64,000 nt of DNA. Origin: DASSUW01 sp963730535. GTDB lineage: Bacteria > Actinomycetota > Thermoleophilia > Solirubrobacterales > Solirubrobacteraceae. This document shows, in pieces, positions 53,027 through 63,182 of the stretch (position 1 is its first letter; each line of letters opens with the position of its first letter). The stretch covers positions 186,001 to 250,000 of the forward strand of contig CAVSRU010000012.1 of the NCBI GenBank assembly GCA_963730535.1, given 5' to 3'. The notes below the pieces were generated by a model that was not told the origin of the DNA, ran no database searches, and saw nothing but the letters and a program-made list of their open reading frames with translations. Made by a program: the position numbers and the translations under genes.

Positions 53027-53793
53027 CGGCCGGTCACCTCCTCCATGGCCTCCAGCACCTCGTGGGCGCTCGCGCGCCCGAGGTCCTTGACCACCTGGCC
53101 GTCGGCCAGGAACAGGACGCGGTCGGCGATCGCGGCCGCGTTCGCGTCGTGGGTGACCATCACGGTGGTCTGCCCGTAGCTCGAGACGGCGTCGCGCAGG
53201 AGCGCGAGGATCTCCCCGCTCGTCGTCGAGTCGAGGTTGCCGGTCGGCTCGTCGGCGAACACCACGGTGGGCCGGGAGACGAGCGCGCGAGCGATCGCGA
53301 CGCGCTGCTGCTGGCCGCCGGAGAGCTCGGCGGGGCGATGCCGGAGGCGATCCGCGAGGCCGACGGCGGCGATCAGCTCCCGCGCCCACGCCGGGTCGGG
53401 CCGTTCGCCGGCGATCGTCAGCGGCAGGAGGATGTTCTCCTCCGCCGTGAGCATCGGGAGCAGGTTGAAGAACTGGAAGATGAAGCCGACGTGACGGCGC
53501 CGGAGCTTGGTCAGCCCGGTGTCGCCGAGCGACCCGAGGGGCGTGCCGTCGATCCACACCTCTCCGGCGGTCGGCCGGTCCAGCCCGGCGAGGAGGTGCA
53601 TGAGCGTCGACTTGCCGGAGCCCGACGGCCCCATGATGGCCGTGAGCTCGCCCTCGGTCACCGACACGGAGACGCCGCGCAGGGCATCCACCGCCGTGTC
53701 GCCGTCGCCGTAGCGCCGGCTGAGGTCGCGAGCGGCCACGCGGACCGGCGCCTCGCTCGCGGGATGAAGGGGTTCGGTGAGCGTCGTGTGCAT
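53023..53793 (-). CDS. ABC transporter ATP-binding protein (LolD/MacB type)
   Basis: 256 residues. Walker A MGPSGSGKSTLMHLLAGLDR, Q-loop FIFQFFNLLPMLTAEENILL, signature ELSGGQQQRVAIARAL, Walker B VVFADEPTGNLDS and H-loop MVTHDANAA. LDRPTAGEVWIDG and the NLDS after Walker B are typical of the LolD/MacB/FtsE branch that energises FtsX-type permeases. The start at 53793 gives about 30 residues before the domain. Divergent by 175 bases from two histidine kinases and a response regulator, which probably control it. Confidence 0.93.
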   Translation of the reverse strand: MHTTLTEPLHPASEAPVRVAARDLSRRYGDGDTAVDALRGVSVSVTEGELTAIMGPSGSGKSTLMHLLAGLDRPTAGEVWIDGTPLGSLGDTGLTKLRRRHVGFIFQFFNLLPMLTAEENILLPLTIAGERPDPAWARELIAAVGLADRLRHRPAELSGGQQQRVAIARALVSRPTVVFADEPTGNLDSTTSGEILALLRDAVSSYGQTTVMVTHDANAAAIADRVLFLADGQVVKDLGRASAHEVLEAMEEVTGR

Positions 53794-53956
53794 GGCAGGG
53801 ACGCTCCCAGCGCCCGCCGCCCACGTCATCGGGCGGCAGCGCGATCCGCGCTCGTCCGCGCGCGCGATTCGCGCTCGTCGCCGAGGACGAGGCGGCTCAT
53901 CCTGAGGGTTGAGCGCGCCCCGCCCCGGGGCCGATGCGCCGCCCGTGGCAGCGCCG

Positions 53957-53962
53957 TACGGT
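53957..53962 (+). promoter_or_regulatory. Leaderless-type -10 box of the kinase operon
   Basis: TACGGT is followed by exactly six bases and the ATG at 53969. This supports that start over the in-frame ATG at 53909, which would add 20 Pro/Ala-rich residues. Confidence 0.55.
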
Positions 53963-53968
53963 TGGCTC

Positions 53969-55216
53969 ATGGGCCCGCGCCGCTGGTTGATCCGCCATGG
54001 GTTCGAGGGGCTCGTCCTCGTGACCGCGGTCGCGTCGCAGGTCGAGATCCTCGCCGGCTCGCCCGACGGCCCGGCCGCGGGCGTCGAGGCCGCCGCGCTG
54101 CTCGCCACGGTGCCGCTGCTGTTCCGGCGTCGCTTCCCGTTCGCGGCTCCGGCGCTCGCGTTCGCGGGAGTCGCCGGCGTCTCGCTCGTCTCCCACGCCG
54201 CGGTGACGGAGGGTTCGACCTTCGCGATGCTCGGCCTGGTCCTCGCCTGCTGGGCCGCCGGCGGGCAGCGCGACGGCCAGCAGGCGCTCGCATGCGCGGC
54301 GCTGGGCCTCGCGGCCTTTGCGGTCATCGTCCAGGCGCAGCCCGGGTCGGACACGGCGCTGCGCGTCGGCGACGCCGAGATCGACCTCGTCTCCTGGCTC
54401 GCGATCGGGATCGGGCTCCCGCTGGCCGCGTTCGCCCTGCGCCGGCGCGGGGACCGGGCCGCCGCGCTCGAGGCCGAAGCGGAGCGGCTGGCGCGCGAGC
54501 GCGAGGAGCAGGCCCGCGCCGCCGTCGCCGCCGAGCGCGCGCGCATCGCCCGCGACCTCCACGACGTGATCGCCCACAGCGTGAGCGTCATGACCGTCCA
54601 GGGCGGCGCGGCGCGGCTGTTGCTGGAGCAGGATGCGCGCCGCGCGCGCGAGCCGCTCGTCGCCGTCGAGGAGACCGGGCACCAGGCCATGGCCGAGATG
54701 CGCCGCCTGCTCGGCCTCGTGCACACCGAGGGGGACGCGCCCGCACTCGGGCCTCAGCCCGGCCTGGCGGATGTCGACGCGCTCGTCGACCAGATGCGGC
54801 GGGCGGGGCTGCCGGTCACGCTCGAAGTGCACGGAACCCCGCAGCCGCTGGCGCCGGGCGTCGGGCTCGCCGGCTACCGGATCGTGCAGGAGGCACTCAC
54901 GAACGCGCTCAAGCACGCCGGCCCCGCGCGCGCCTGGGTGACCGTCCGTCACGAGCCCGAAGCCCTCGTGCTCGAGATCGCCGACGACGGCCGCGGCATC
55001 CACGGTGCCCGGAGCGGCGGCGGACACGGCCTCGTGGGCATGCGCGAGCGGGCGGGCCTCTACGGCGGCGAGCTCACGGCGGGCCCGCGGCCCGAGGGGG
55101 GCTTCGCCGTGCGCGCCCGGCTACCGCTCGGACAGCGAGCCGCGAGTGACTTGCAGTCCCGTCCAACGGCGCGGGATGATGGGCACCAAGGCCCTCGACC
55201 CGGATCGGGACGATGA
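53969..55216 (+). CDS. NarL-type sensor histidine kinase (HisKA_3), first of two
   Basis: 415 residues. About five N-terminal membrane helices (FEGLVLVTAVASQVEILAGS and others) form the sensor, then a coiled linker (AAALEAEAERLAREREEQAR), the dimerisation/phosphoacceptor helix RIARDLHDVIAHSVSVMTVQ with its His, and an HATPase domain with N box VQEALTNALKHAG and G box DDGRG...GGHGLVGMRERAGLY. All catalytic motifs are intact. The stop overlaps the next kinase start (ATGA). Phosphorylates the NarL-type regulator two genes on. Confidence 0.92.
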   Translation: MGPRRWLIRHGFEGLVLVTAVASQVEILAGSPDGPAAGVEAAALLATVPLLFRRRFPFAAPALAFAGVAGVSLVSHAAVTEGSTFAMLGLVLACWAAGGQRDGQQALACAALGLAAFAVIVQAQPGSDTALRVGDAEIDLVSWLAIGIGLPLAAFALRRRGDRAAALEAEAERLAREREEQARAAVAAERARIARDLHDVIAHSVSVMTVQGGAARLLLEQDARRAREPLVAVEETGHQAMAEMRRLLGLVHTEGDAPALGPQPGLADVDALVDQMRRAGLPVTLEVHGTPQPLAPGVGLAGYRIVQEALTNALKHAGPARAWVTVRHEPEALVLEIADDGRGIHGARSGGGHGLVGMRERAGLYGGELTAGPRPEGGFAVRARLPLGQRAASDLQSRPTARDDGHQGPRPGSGR

Positions 55217-56343
55217 GGTTCGCATCCTGGCTCAGTCGGCATCGGCTGGACACGCTGGTGATCGTGCTCACGGCTGCGCAGCAGCTGGAGGCCTGGTCCG
55301 GCTCCGTCCCGGGCGGAAGCGTCGCCCTCAGCGTCGCCTCGCTGCTGTGGACGCTGCCGCTCCTGCTGCGGCATCGGTTCCCGTTCGCGGCGCCGGCTTT
55401 CACGTTCGGCGTGCAGATCGTGTTCACGTTCTTCGGTCCCGAGGCCTTCGGGGGCGAGGACACCGGCTTCGCGGTCCTGCTCCTCACCTTCTGGGTGGTC
55501 GGGGCGTGCAACGAGCGCCCGCAGGCGCTGGCGCTCACGGCAATCGGCTTCGCCGCGATCGCGGTCGTCGAGCGCCGGGACGTGCGCATCGATACGGACG
55601 AGGCGATCTCGGCGATGGTGGCCTGCGGCACCGTCGCGCTCATCGCCTACGTGCTCGAGCGTCGCGGCCGGCGATCCGCCGCGCTGGAGGAACGGGCGGC
55701 CCGCCTGGCGCGTGACCGCGAGGCGCAGGCGCGGGCCGCGGTGGCCGCCGAACGCGCGCGGATCGCCCGCGAGCTGCACGACGTCGTCGCGCAGGGCGTC
55801 GCGACGATGACGGCACAGGCGCGGACGGCCCGCGAGCTGCTCGACGTGGACCCCGCGCGCGCCCGCGAGCCGATCGCCGCGCTCGAGGAGACCGGGCGCC
55901 AGGCGCTCGGGGAGCTGCGCCGCCTGCTCGGCATCCTGCATCCCTCGGCGAGCGAGCCGCTGCTCGCGCCGCAGCCGGGGATGGAGGACCTCGGCGCCCT
56001 GCTCGAGCGGGCGCGAGAGGCGGGCCTCCCCGTCGCGCTCACCGTCGAGGGACGGCCCGCGACGCTGGCGCCGGGCGTCGGCCTCGCCGCGTACCGGATC
56101 GTGCAGGACGCGTTGACCGACGCGCTGGAGCACGGCCGGCCCGCCGCCGCACGGGTCGCCGTCCGCTACGGCCGCGACGCGATCGACCTCGAGGTCGCCG
56201 ACGACGGCGGCAACGGTCGCCGCGGGCTCGTCGGCCTGCGCGAGCGGGTCGCCGTCTACGGCGGCGAGGTCGAGGCGGGGCGGCAGGCGAGCGGCGACTA
56301 CGTCGTGCGGGTGGCACTCCCCGTGGTGGCGAGCGGGTCATGA
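55213..56343 (+). CDS. Second NarL-type histidine kinase, probable degenerate ATPase
   Basis: 376-residue paralogue of the preceding kinase with the same layout: membrane sensor (LDTLVIVLTAAQQLEAWSGS at the start), linker RSAALEERAARLARDREAQA, and H box RIARELHDVVAQGVATMTAQ with its His. The HATPase domain is altered: the N box reads DALTDALEHG (Asn replaced by Asp) and the first G box DDGGNG instead of DxGxG. It probably binds ATP poorly and may modulate the first kinase by heterodimerising or serve mainly as phosphotransfer domain (inference). Overlaps both neighbours by 4 bases. Confidence 0.88.
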   Translation: MRFASWLSRHRLDTLVIVLTAAQQLEAWSGSVPGGSVALSVASLLWTLPLLLRHRFPFAAPAFTFGVQIVFTFFGPEAFGGEDTGFAVLLLTFWVVGACNERPQALALTAIGFAAIAVVERRDVRIDTDEAISAMVACGTVALIAYVLERRGRRSAALEERAARLARDREAQARAAVAAERARIARELHDVVAQGVATMTAQARTARELLDVDPARAREPIAALEETGRQALGELRRLLGILHPSASEPLLAPQPGMEDLGALLERAREAGLPVALTVEGRPATLAPGVGLAAYRIVQDALTDALEHGRPAAARVAVRYGRDAIDLEVADDGGNGRRGLVGLRERVAVYGGEVEAGRQASGDYVVRVALPVVASGS

Positions 56344-56999
56344 TCCGCGTTCTGATCGCCGACGACCAGGCCCTGGTGCGCGGCGGCTTCCGCCTGATCC
56401 TCGACGCGCAGCAGGACATCGAGGTGGTGGGCGAGGCGAGCGACGGGCGCGAGGCGCTCGTGCAGGCACGCGAGCTCGCGCCCGACGTGGTGCTCATGGA
56501 CATCCGCATGCCGGAGATCGACGGGCTCGAGGCGACCCGCCGGCTGCTCAGCGGCAACGGCGACTATCGCGTGCTCATCCTCACGACCTTCGACCTCGAC
56601 GAGTACGTCTACGAGGCGATGAAGGCGGGGGCGAGCGGGTTCCTGATCAAGGACGTGCGCCCCGAGCAGCTCGCCGACGCCGTCCGCGTGGTGAGCTCCG
56701 GCGAGGCGCTGCTCGCACCCGTGATCACGCGCCGCCTGATCGAGCAGTTCGTGAGCCGGCCGCGGCCGAGTCCTGGAGCGCCGCACCAGCTCGAGGAGCT
56801 CTCCGAACGGGAGCTCGAGGTGCTGAAGCTGATCGCCCGCGGCTGTTCGAACGACGAGATCGCGGTCGAGCTGTTCGTGACCCGGGCGACGGTGAAGACG
56901 CACGTGACGCATATCCTCACGAAGCTGCGGCTTCGCGACCGGGTGCAGGCGGTCGTGCTCGCGTACGAGTCCGGGCTCGTCCAGCCGGGCAGCGAGTAA
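56340..56999 (+). CDS. NarL/FixJ-family response regulator
   Basis: 219 residues. Receiver domain with acidic pocket ADDQ, phosphoacceptor Asp54 (VVLMDIRMPEIDG), Thr in LILTTFDLDEYVYEAMKAGA and Lys in FLIKDVRP. C-terminal LuxR HTH: LSERELEVLKLIARGCSNDE, IAVELFVTRATVKTHVTHIL. Third gene of a kinase-kinase-regulator operon; the likely target is the divergent ABC exporter. Confidence 0.95.
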   Translation: MIRVLIADDQALVRGGFRLILDAQQDIEVVGEASDGREALVQARELAPDVVLMDIRMPEIDGLEATRRLLSGNGDYRVLILTTFDLDEYVYEAMKAGASGFLIKDVRPEQLADAVRVVSSGEALLAPVITRRLIEQFVSRPRPSPGAPHQLEELSERELEVLKLIARGCSNDEIAVELFVTRATVKTHVTHILTKLRLRDRVQAVVLAYESGLVQPGSE

Positions 57000-58119
57000 C
57001 GGCCGCCGCTCACGGGTGATAGGTGGAGGATGGCCGACGAGATACGCGCCCTCACGCGGCTGGCCGTCGATGAGCTGCGCGAGGCGACCGGCGGGATCGG
57101 CGCCGTCCACCGGGCGATCGCCGACCGCGCGTTCGTGGGACGGGGGCTTTCGAAGGCGCTGCACCACGGGATCTCGGGCGCCGTGTACGGCGCCGTGCGC
57201 GGCGGCACGGCGCTCGCGGGCCGCGCCGCCGAGGCCGCGCTGTCCCGGCGCGAGACGCGGGCGCTCTCCGCCACGCCGCGCGGCGCCACCGTCCTCGGGG
57301 TGCTCAACGGCCTGCGTGGCGACGCGCTCGAGCGCGAGGGGAGCCCGCTGGCGGTGCCGATGACGGCGCGCGGCGGTGCCGGGTCGGCGCGGCTGGCGGT
57401 GTTCGTGCACGGGCTGTTCGAGTCCGAGCACGCATGGCACTACGGCGGCGGCCCGACGTACGGGGAGCGGCTCGCCGCCGACCACGGCCTCGCGCCCGTG
57501 TACGTCCGGTACAACAGCGGCCGTCGCGTGTCCGAGAACGGGCGCTCGCTCGCCGACCTGCTGGCCGCCTGGCCGCAGCCGCTCGAGCAGGTCGTACTCG
57601 TCGGGCACTCGATGGGCGGCCTCGTGGCACGCAGCGCCTGCCATGTCGCGAGCGAGCGCGGCGACGAGTGGGTGCGGCAGGTCACACACGTCGTCGCGCT
57701 CGGCTCCCCCCACACCGGCGCGCCGCTCGAGTCGGCCGTCCACTACGCGGCCGCGGCGCTCGGGGTGGTGCCCGAGACGCAGCCGTTCGCGCGCTTCCTG
57801 CGGCGCCGCAGCGGCGGCATCCGCGACCTGCGCAACGGCTCGCTGGTCGACGAGGACTGGCGCGACCGGGACCCGGACGCCCTGCGCGCCGCCGCGTGCC
57901 GCGAGGTCCCGCTGATCGAGGGCGCCGCCCATCACTTCGTGGCCGCCACCGTCACCCGCTCGCCGGACCACCCGGTCGGCCGGCTGGTGGGCGACTGGCT
58001 CGTGCTCCAGCCCAGCGCCTCGGGCCGCGGCCGCGTCGCGTTCGACGAGGAGCACGGCCTGCACGTCGGTGGCGTGCACCACCTCGCGCTGCTCAACCAC
58101 CCGCAGGTGTACGAGCGGC

Positions 58120-59457
<1,338 letters not shown>

Positions 59458-59489
59458 CGCGGACGCGCCTGCGTATCGTTTGCCCGCCC

Positions 59490-60125
59490 ATGAAGCTCTA
59501 CGAGCACGCCTCCTCCGGCAACTGCCTGAAATGCCGCATCGTCCTCCGGCAGCTCGAGCTGCCGTACGACTCGGTCAGCGTCGACCTCTTCCTCGGCGAG
59601 ACCCGCACGGCCGAGCACTTCGGCCGCAATCCCGACGGGCGGATCCCGGTGCTGGAGACCGACGAGGGCGACATGATCCCCGAGTCGGCGGCCATCCTCC
59701 TGCACCTCGCCGAGGGCACGCCGCTGCTGCCCGCGCCCGGCACGCTCGAGCGCGCTCGCGTGCATCAGTGGATGTTCTTCGAGCAGAACCGGATCGAGGC
59801 CGACCTCGCGGTCGCGCGCTTCATGAGGCTCGCCGGCCGCGACGCCACGCTCCCCGAGGCGTTCGCGCAGCGGCTCGAGCGCGGCCGCGACGCGCTCGCG
59901 GCGCTCGACCGCGGCCTCGCCGACGGCCGCCCGTTCGTGGCCGGCGACGACTACACGGTCGCCGACATCGCGCTCTACGGCTACGGCCACTGCGGCGCCG
60001 ACGCGGGAGCCGACCCCCGCGAGCACCCGCACGTCGCCGCCTGGCTCGACCGCGTCGAGGCCACGCCGGGGTTCGTCAACGACCTCGAGCCGGTCCCGGA
60101 GCACGTGGCCCAGCGGCCGCTTTGA
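59490..60125 (+). CDS. Glutathione S-transferase family protein
   Basis: 211 residues. N-terminal thioredoxin-like domain (KLYEHASSGNCLKCRIVLRQ, GRIPVLETDEGDMIPESAAI, where the cis-Pro and ES motif bind the gamma-glutamyl group) and an all-helical C-terminal domain with GDDYTVADIALYGYGHC. Most actinobacteria lack glutathione, so the natural thiol may be mycothiol or another compound; the substrate is unknown. A TATCGT about 10 bases before the ATG suggests a nearly leaderless mRNA. Element 4 begins 6 bases after its stop. Confidence 0.9.
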   Translation: MKLYEHASSGNCLKCRIVLRQLELPYDSVSVDLFLGETRTAEHFGRNPDGRIPVLETDEGDMIPESAAILLHLAEGTPLLPAPGTLERARVHQWMFFEQNRIEADLAVARFMRLAGRDATLPEAFAQRLERGRDALAALDRGLADGRPFVAGDDYTVADIALYGYGHCGADAGADPREHPHVAAWLDRVEATPGFVNDLEPVPEHVAQRPL

Positions 60126-60130
60126 CGCCG

Positions 60131-60254
60131 GCGAACGTCAACTGCGGCATTGAAGGAGGGTCCGAAGGCGGTGATTGCTCACTTGACGCCGAATATCGAC
60201 GTCAAGTGAGCACGCACCGCCCCGGAGCTTCCCTCAATGCGGCAGTTGACGTTC
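60131..60254. repeat. Palindromic intergenic element, copy 4 (single long hairpin)
   Basis: 124 bases, entirely filling the gap between two convergent genes. Ends: GCGAACGTCAACTGCGGC with ATTGAAGG at left, and the inverse CCCTCAATGCGGCAGTTGACGTTC at right (split here as CCCTCAATG and CGGCAGTTGACGTTC). The CTGGGTAGG block of other copies is replaced by GCATTGA. The centre is a 55-nt hairpin (60167-60221) with GGCGGTG/CACCGCC and GCTCACTTGACG/CGTCAAGTGAGC stems. The last bases of the right end supply the TGA stop of the adh gene. Confidence 0.85.
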
Positions 60255-61356
60255 AGAACTCGATCACGCTGCGAATCCCGTCCTGGGCGTGCATGAGCTC
60301 GAAGCCGCGGTTGACCTCATCCAAAGACAGGCGGTGCGAGAGGAACGCGTCGACGTCGATGTCGCCGTCGAGGTAGCGCTGCACGAGCTGGGGCACCTGC
60401 TCGCGGCCCTTGACGCCGCCGAACGAGGAGCCCGCGACGCGGCGGCCGGTGATCAGGAAGCGGGGCACGATGTCGAGCGTCTCGCCCTTGCCCGCCACGC
60501 CGGCGATCGTGCACAGCCCCCAGCCCATGCGAGCCGACTCGACCGCCTGGCGCATGACCTGCACGTTGCCCGTGGCCTCGAACGTGTAGTCGGCGCCGAA
60601 GCCGCCGGTCTCCTCGAGCACCCGCTCCACGATCCCGTCGTCCGCCACCCAGGCGTCGGTGGCGCCCTGGCCTCGCGCGAGCTCGAGCCGCTCCTCGGAG
60701 AGGTCGACGCAGATGATCCGCTCGGCGCCCTGGAGGCGGGCGCCCGCCACCGCGCCGAGCCCGACCATCCCGGCGCCGAAGACCACGCACGTCGAGCCGG
60801 CCTCGACGCCGGCCGTGAACATCGCCGCGCCGAGGCCGGTCGAGAGGCCGCAGGCGAACAGGCACGCGCGGTCGAGCGGCGCCTCCGGTGAGATCTTCGC
60901 GAGCGCGATCTCCGGCATCACCGTGTACTCCGCGTACGTGCTCGTGCCCATGAAGTGGCGGATCTCCTCGCCGTCGCGGGAGAGGCGCGCGGTGCCGTCG
61001 GGCAGGTAGCCGCGGTTCTGCTGCTCGCGGATCGCGAGGCAGAGGTTCGTGCGCGGGCTGCGGCAGTGGACGCACTCGCCGCACTGGGGAGAGAAGAGCG
61101 TCACCACGTGGTCGCCCTCGGCCACCGAGCTGACTCCCTCCCCCACCCGCTCGACGACGCCCGCGCCCTCGTGCCCGAGCACGGCCGGGGCGTAGCCCGA
61201 CGGGTCGGCCCCGGAGGCCGTGTAGAGGTCGGTGTGGCACACGCCGCAGGCCACGAGACGGACGAGCACCTCGCCCGGCTTCGGGTCCGCCAGCTCGACC
61301 TCCTGGACGACCAACGGCTCGCCGAAGGCCTCCAGGACCGCGGCGCGCATCCTCAT
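60253..61356 (-). CDS. Zinc-dependent alcohol dehydrogenase (MDR superfamily)
   Basis: 367 residues. Catalytic zinc ligands in ACGVCHTDLYTASGADP and LGHEGAGVVERVGEGV; structural zinc cysteines in SPQCGECVHCRSPRTNLC; NAD-binding VVFGAGMVGLGAVAGARLQG. Resembles class III/NDMA-type alcohol dehydrogenases. AGGAGGAG just upstream of the ATG at 61356 supports that start. The TGA stop lies at the end of repeat element 4. Divergent from the acyl-CoA synthetase; with the partial MDR gene this suggests alcohol/fatty-acid oxidation, though substrates are not defined. Confidence 0.92.
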   Translation of the reverse strand: MRMRAAVLEAFGEPLVVQEVELADPKPGEVLVRLVACGVCHTDLYTASGADPSGYAPAVLGHEGAGVVERVGEGVSSVAEGDHVVTLFSPQCGECVHCRSPRTNLCLAIREQQNRGYLPDGTARLSRDGEEIRHFMGTSTYAEYTVMPEIALAKISPEAPLDRACLFACGLSTGLGAAMFTAGVEAGSTCVVFGAGMVGLGAVAGARLQGAERIICVDLSEERLELARGQGATDAWVADDGIVERVLEETGGFGADYTFEATGNVQVMRQAVESARMGWGLCTIAGVAGKGETLDIVPRFLITGRRVAGSSFGGVKGREQVPQLVQRYLDGDIDVDAFLSHRLSLDEVNRGFELMHAQDGIRSVIEF

Positions 61357-61411
61357 CGCTCTCCTCCTCGTTGCGTCATGGCAGCGGCAGGCTATGGCAG
61401 CATCGCGGCCC

Positions 61412-63172
61412 ATGAGCGCGAACTCCCTGGGACGAATGGTGCTGGACGCGACCGAGCGGCACGGCGGCGCGGCGATCCGCTTCCCGCGTGACGGCACGTG
61501 GCACGAGTGGTCGTTCCCGGAGTTCGGGAACGCGGTCCGCGAGCTGGCGAGGGGGTTCGCGGCGCTCGGGATCGAGCCCGGCGACCGCGTCGCGCTGCTC
61601 GGCGAGACCCGCCCGGAGTGGACGCTGGCCGACGCCGCGCTGCTGGCCGCCGGCTGCGTGGTCGTCCCCGTCTACCACACGAACTCGCCGGGGGAGTGCA
61701 AGTACGTCGTCGAGCACTCGGGCGCGCGGGCGATCGTGGTCGAGGACACGGGGCAGCTCGAGAAGATCGAGGAGGTCCGCGACGAGCTGCCGGGCCTCGA
61801 GCACATCGTGAGCATGGCGGACACCGGACGCACGCTGACGGTCGCCGACCTCCGCGCGCGGGCGAGCGAGGTACCGGCCGAGCAGCTCGAGGCGCGCCTC
61901 GAGAACGTCGGGCCCGACGACGTGGCCACCATCGTCTACACGTCGGGCACGACGGGACCGCCGAAGGGCTGCATGCTCACGCACCGCAACATCCTCTTCA
62001 CGATGGAGGCGTACATCGAGCGCGTCCACCTGCGGCCGCCGGCGACGCTGTTCATGTTCCTTCCGCTCGCGCACGCGCTGGCGCGCGTGGTGCAGATGGT
62101 GTCGCTCGACATGGGCGGCACGCTGGCGTTCTGGAGCGGCGACTCGCGCAAGCTGGTCGAGGACGTGGCGGCCGCCCAGCCGACCCACTTCCCATCCGTC
62201 CCGCGCGTGTTCGAGAAGATCCACGCGCGTGCGCTCGCGCGCGGCCAGGAAGGCAGCGCCGTCAAGCAGCGCCTGTTCAGCTGGGCGGTGGCGACCGGCC
62301 GCAAGGCTCGGCCCGCCGCTCGCGAGGGACGGCTCTCGCCCGCGCTCAAGGCCCAGCACGCGCTCGCCGACCGTCTGGTGCTCTCCCGCATCCGCGAGCT
62401 GTTCGGCGGCCGGCTCGAGCTGGCGCTGACCGGCGCGGCACCGATCCCGCTCGAGGTCCTCGAGTTCCTCGACGCCTGCGGGATCACCGTGCTGGAGGGC
62501 TACGGCATGACGGAGACCTGCGCGGCCGCGACCCTCAACACGCCCGAGCACCCGCGCTTCGGCACCGTCGGGCCGGCCCTGCGCGATACGGCGGTCGAGA
62601 TCGCCGAGGACGGCGAGATCCTGCTCGGCGGCCCGAACGTGTTCAAGGGCTACCACCGCGACGACGAGGCGACGCGCGAGGTGTTCGAAGGCGACCTCGT
62701 GAGGACGGGCGACCTGGGTGAGCTCGACGCCGAGGGATACCTGCGCATCACCGGGCGCAAGAAGGACCTCATCATCACCTCGAGCGGCAAGAACATCACG
62801 CCGACCAACATCGAGAACGCGCTGCGGGAGTCGCGCTGGGTCTCGCAGGCGATCGTGCACGGCGACAACCGCTCGTACCTCGTGGCGCTGCTGACGCTCG
62901 ACGCCGACGAGGCGCCGGCGCTGGCGGCCGAGCTGGGCGTCGGCGCCGACATCTCCGAGATGGCCGCGCATCCCAAGGTGCGCGAGGTGCTCCAGCGCGA
63001 CGTCGACGCCGCCAACGCGCGCTTCGCGCGGATCGAGCAGATCAAGCGCTTCGGCGTGCTCGACCAGGACCTCACGCAGGCGGCGGGCGAGCTGACGCCG
63101 ACCATGAAGGTCAAGCGCAACGTGGTCGAGAAGCGGTACGCGGACGCGTTCAGCTCGCTCTACGACGGGTAG
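61412..63172 (+). CDS. Long-chain fatty acid--CoA ligase (AMP-forming)
   Basis: 586-residue ANL-superfamily enzyme that activates fatty acids to acyl-CoA. AMP/ATP motif TIVYTSGTTGPPKGCMLTHR, ITVLEGYGMTETCAAATLNT, LVRTGDLGELDAEGYLRITG, and KKDLIITSSGKNITPTNIEN, where the final KxxITP region is typical of the FadD15 branch. The C-terminal catalytic Lys lies in GELTPTMKVKRNVVEKRYAD. The start at 61412 was chosen because residues upstream do not resemble the family. Followed after 10 bases by the partial oxidoreductase. Confidence 0.93.
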   Translation: MSANSLGRMVLDATERHGGAAIRFPRDGTWHEWSFPEFGNAVRELARGFAALGIEPGDRVALLGETRPEWTLADAALLAAGCVVVPVYHTNSPGECKYVVEHSGARAIVVEDTGQLEKIEEVRDELPGLEHIVSMADTGRTLTVADLRARASEVPAEQLEARLENVGPDDVATIVYTSGTTGPPKGCMLTHRNILFTMEAYIERVHLRPPATLFMFLPLAHALARVVQMVSLDMGGTLAFWSGDSRKLVEDVAAAQPTHFPSVPRVFEKIHARALARGQEGSAVKQRLFSWAVATGRKARPAAREGRLSPALKAQHALADRLVLSRIRELFGGRLELALTGAAPIPLEVLEFLDACGITVLEGYGMTETCAAATLNTPEHPRFGTVGPALRDTAVEIAEDGEILLGGPNVFKGYHRDDEATREVFEGDLVRTGDLGELDAEGYLRITGRKKDLIITSSGKNITPTNIENALRESRWVSQAIVHGDNRSYLVALLTLDADEAPALAAELGVGADISEMAAHPKVREVLQRDVDAANARFARIEQIKRFGVLDQDLTQAAGELTPTMKVKRNVVEKRYADAFSSLYDG

Positions 63173-63182
63173 GGACGGCTCG

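Noticed and set aside
63165..63180. GGGTAGGGA near 63170 as a further element end
   Set aside because: It is formed by the acyl-CoA synthetase stop codon and its downstream sequence; no other part of the terminal repeat is present.
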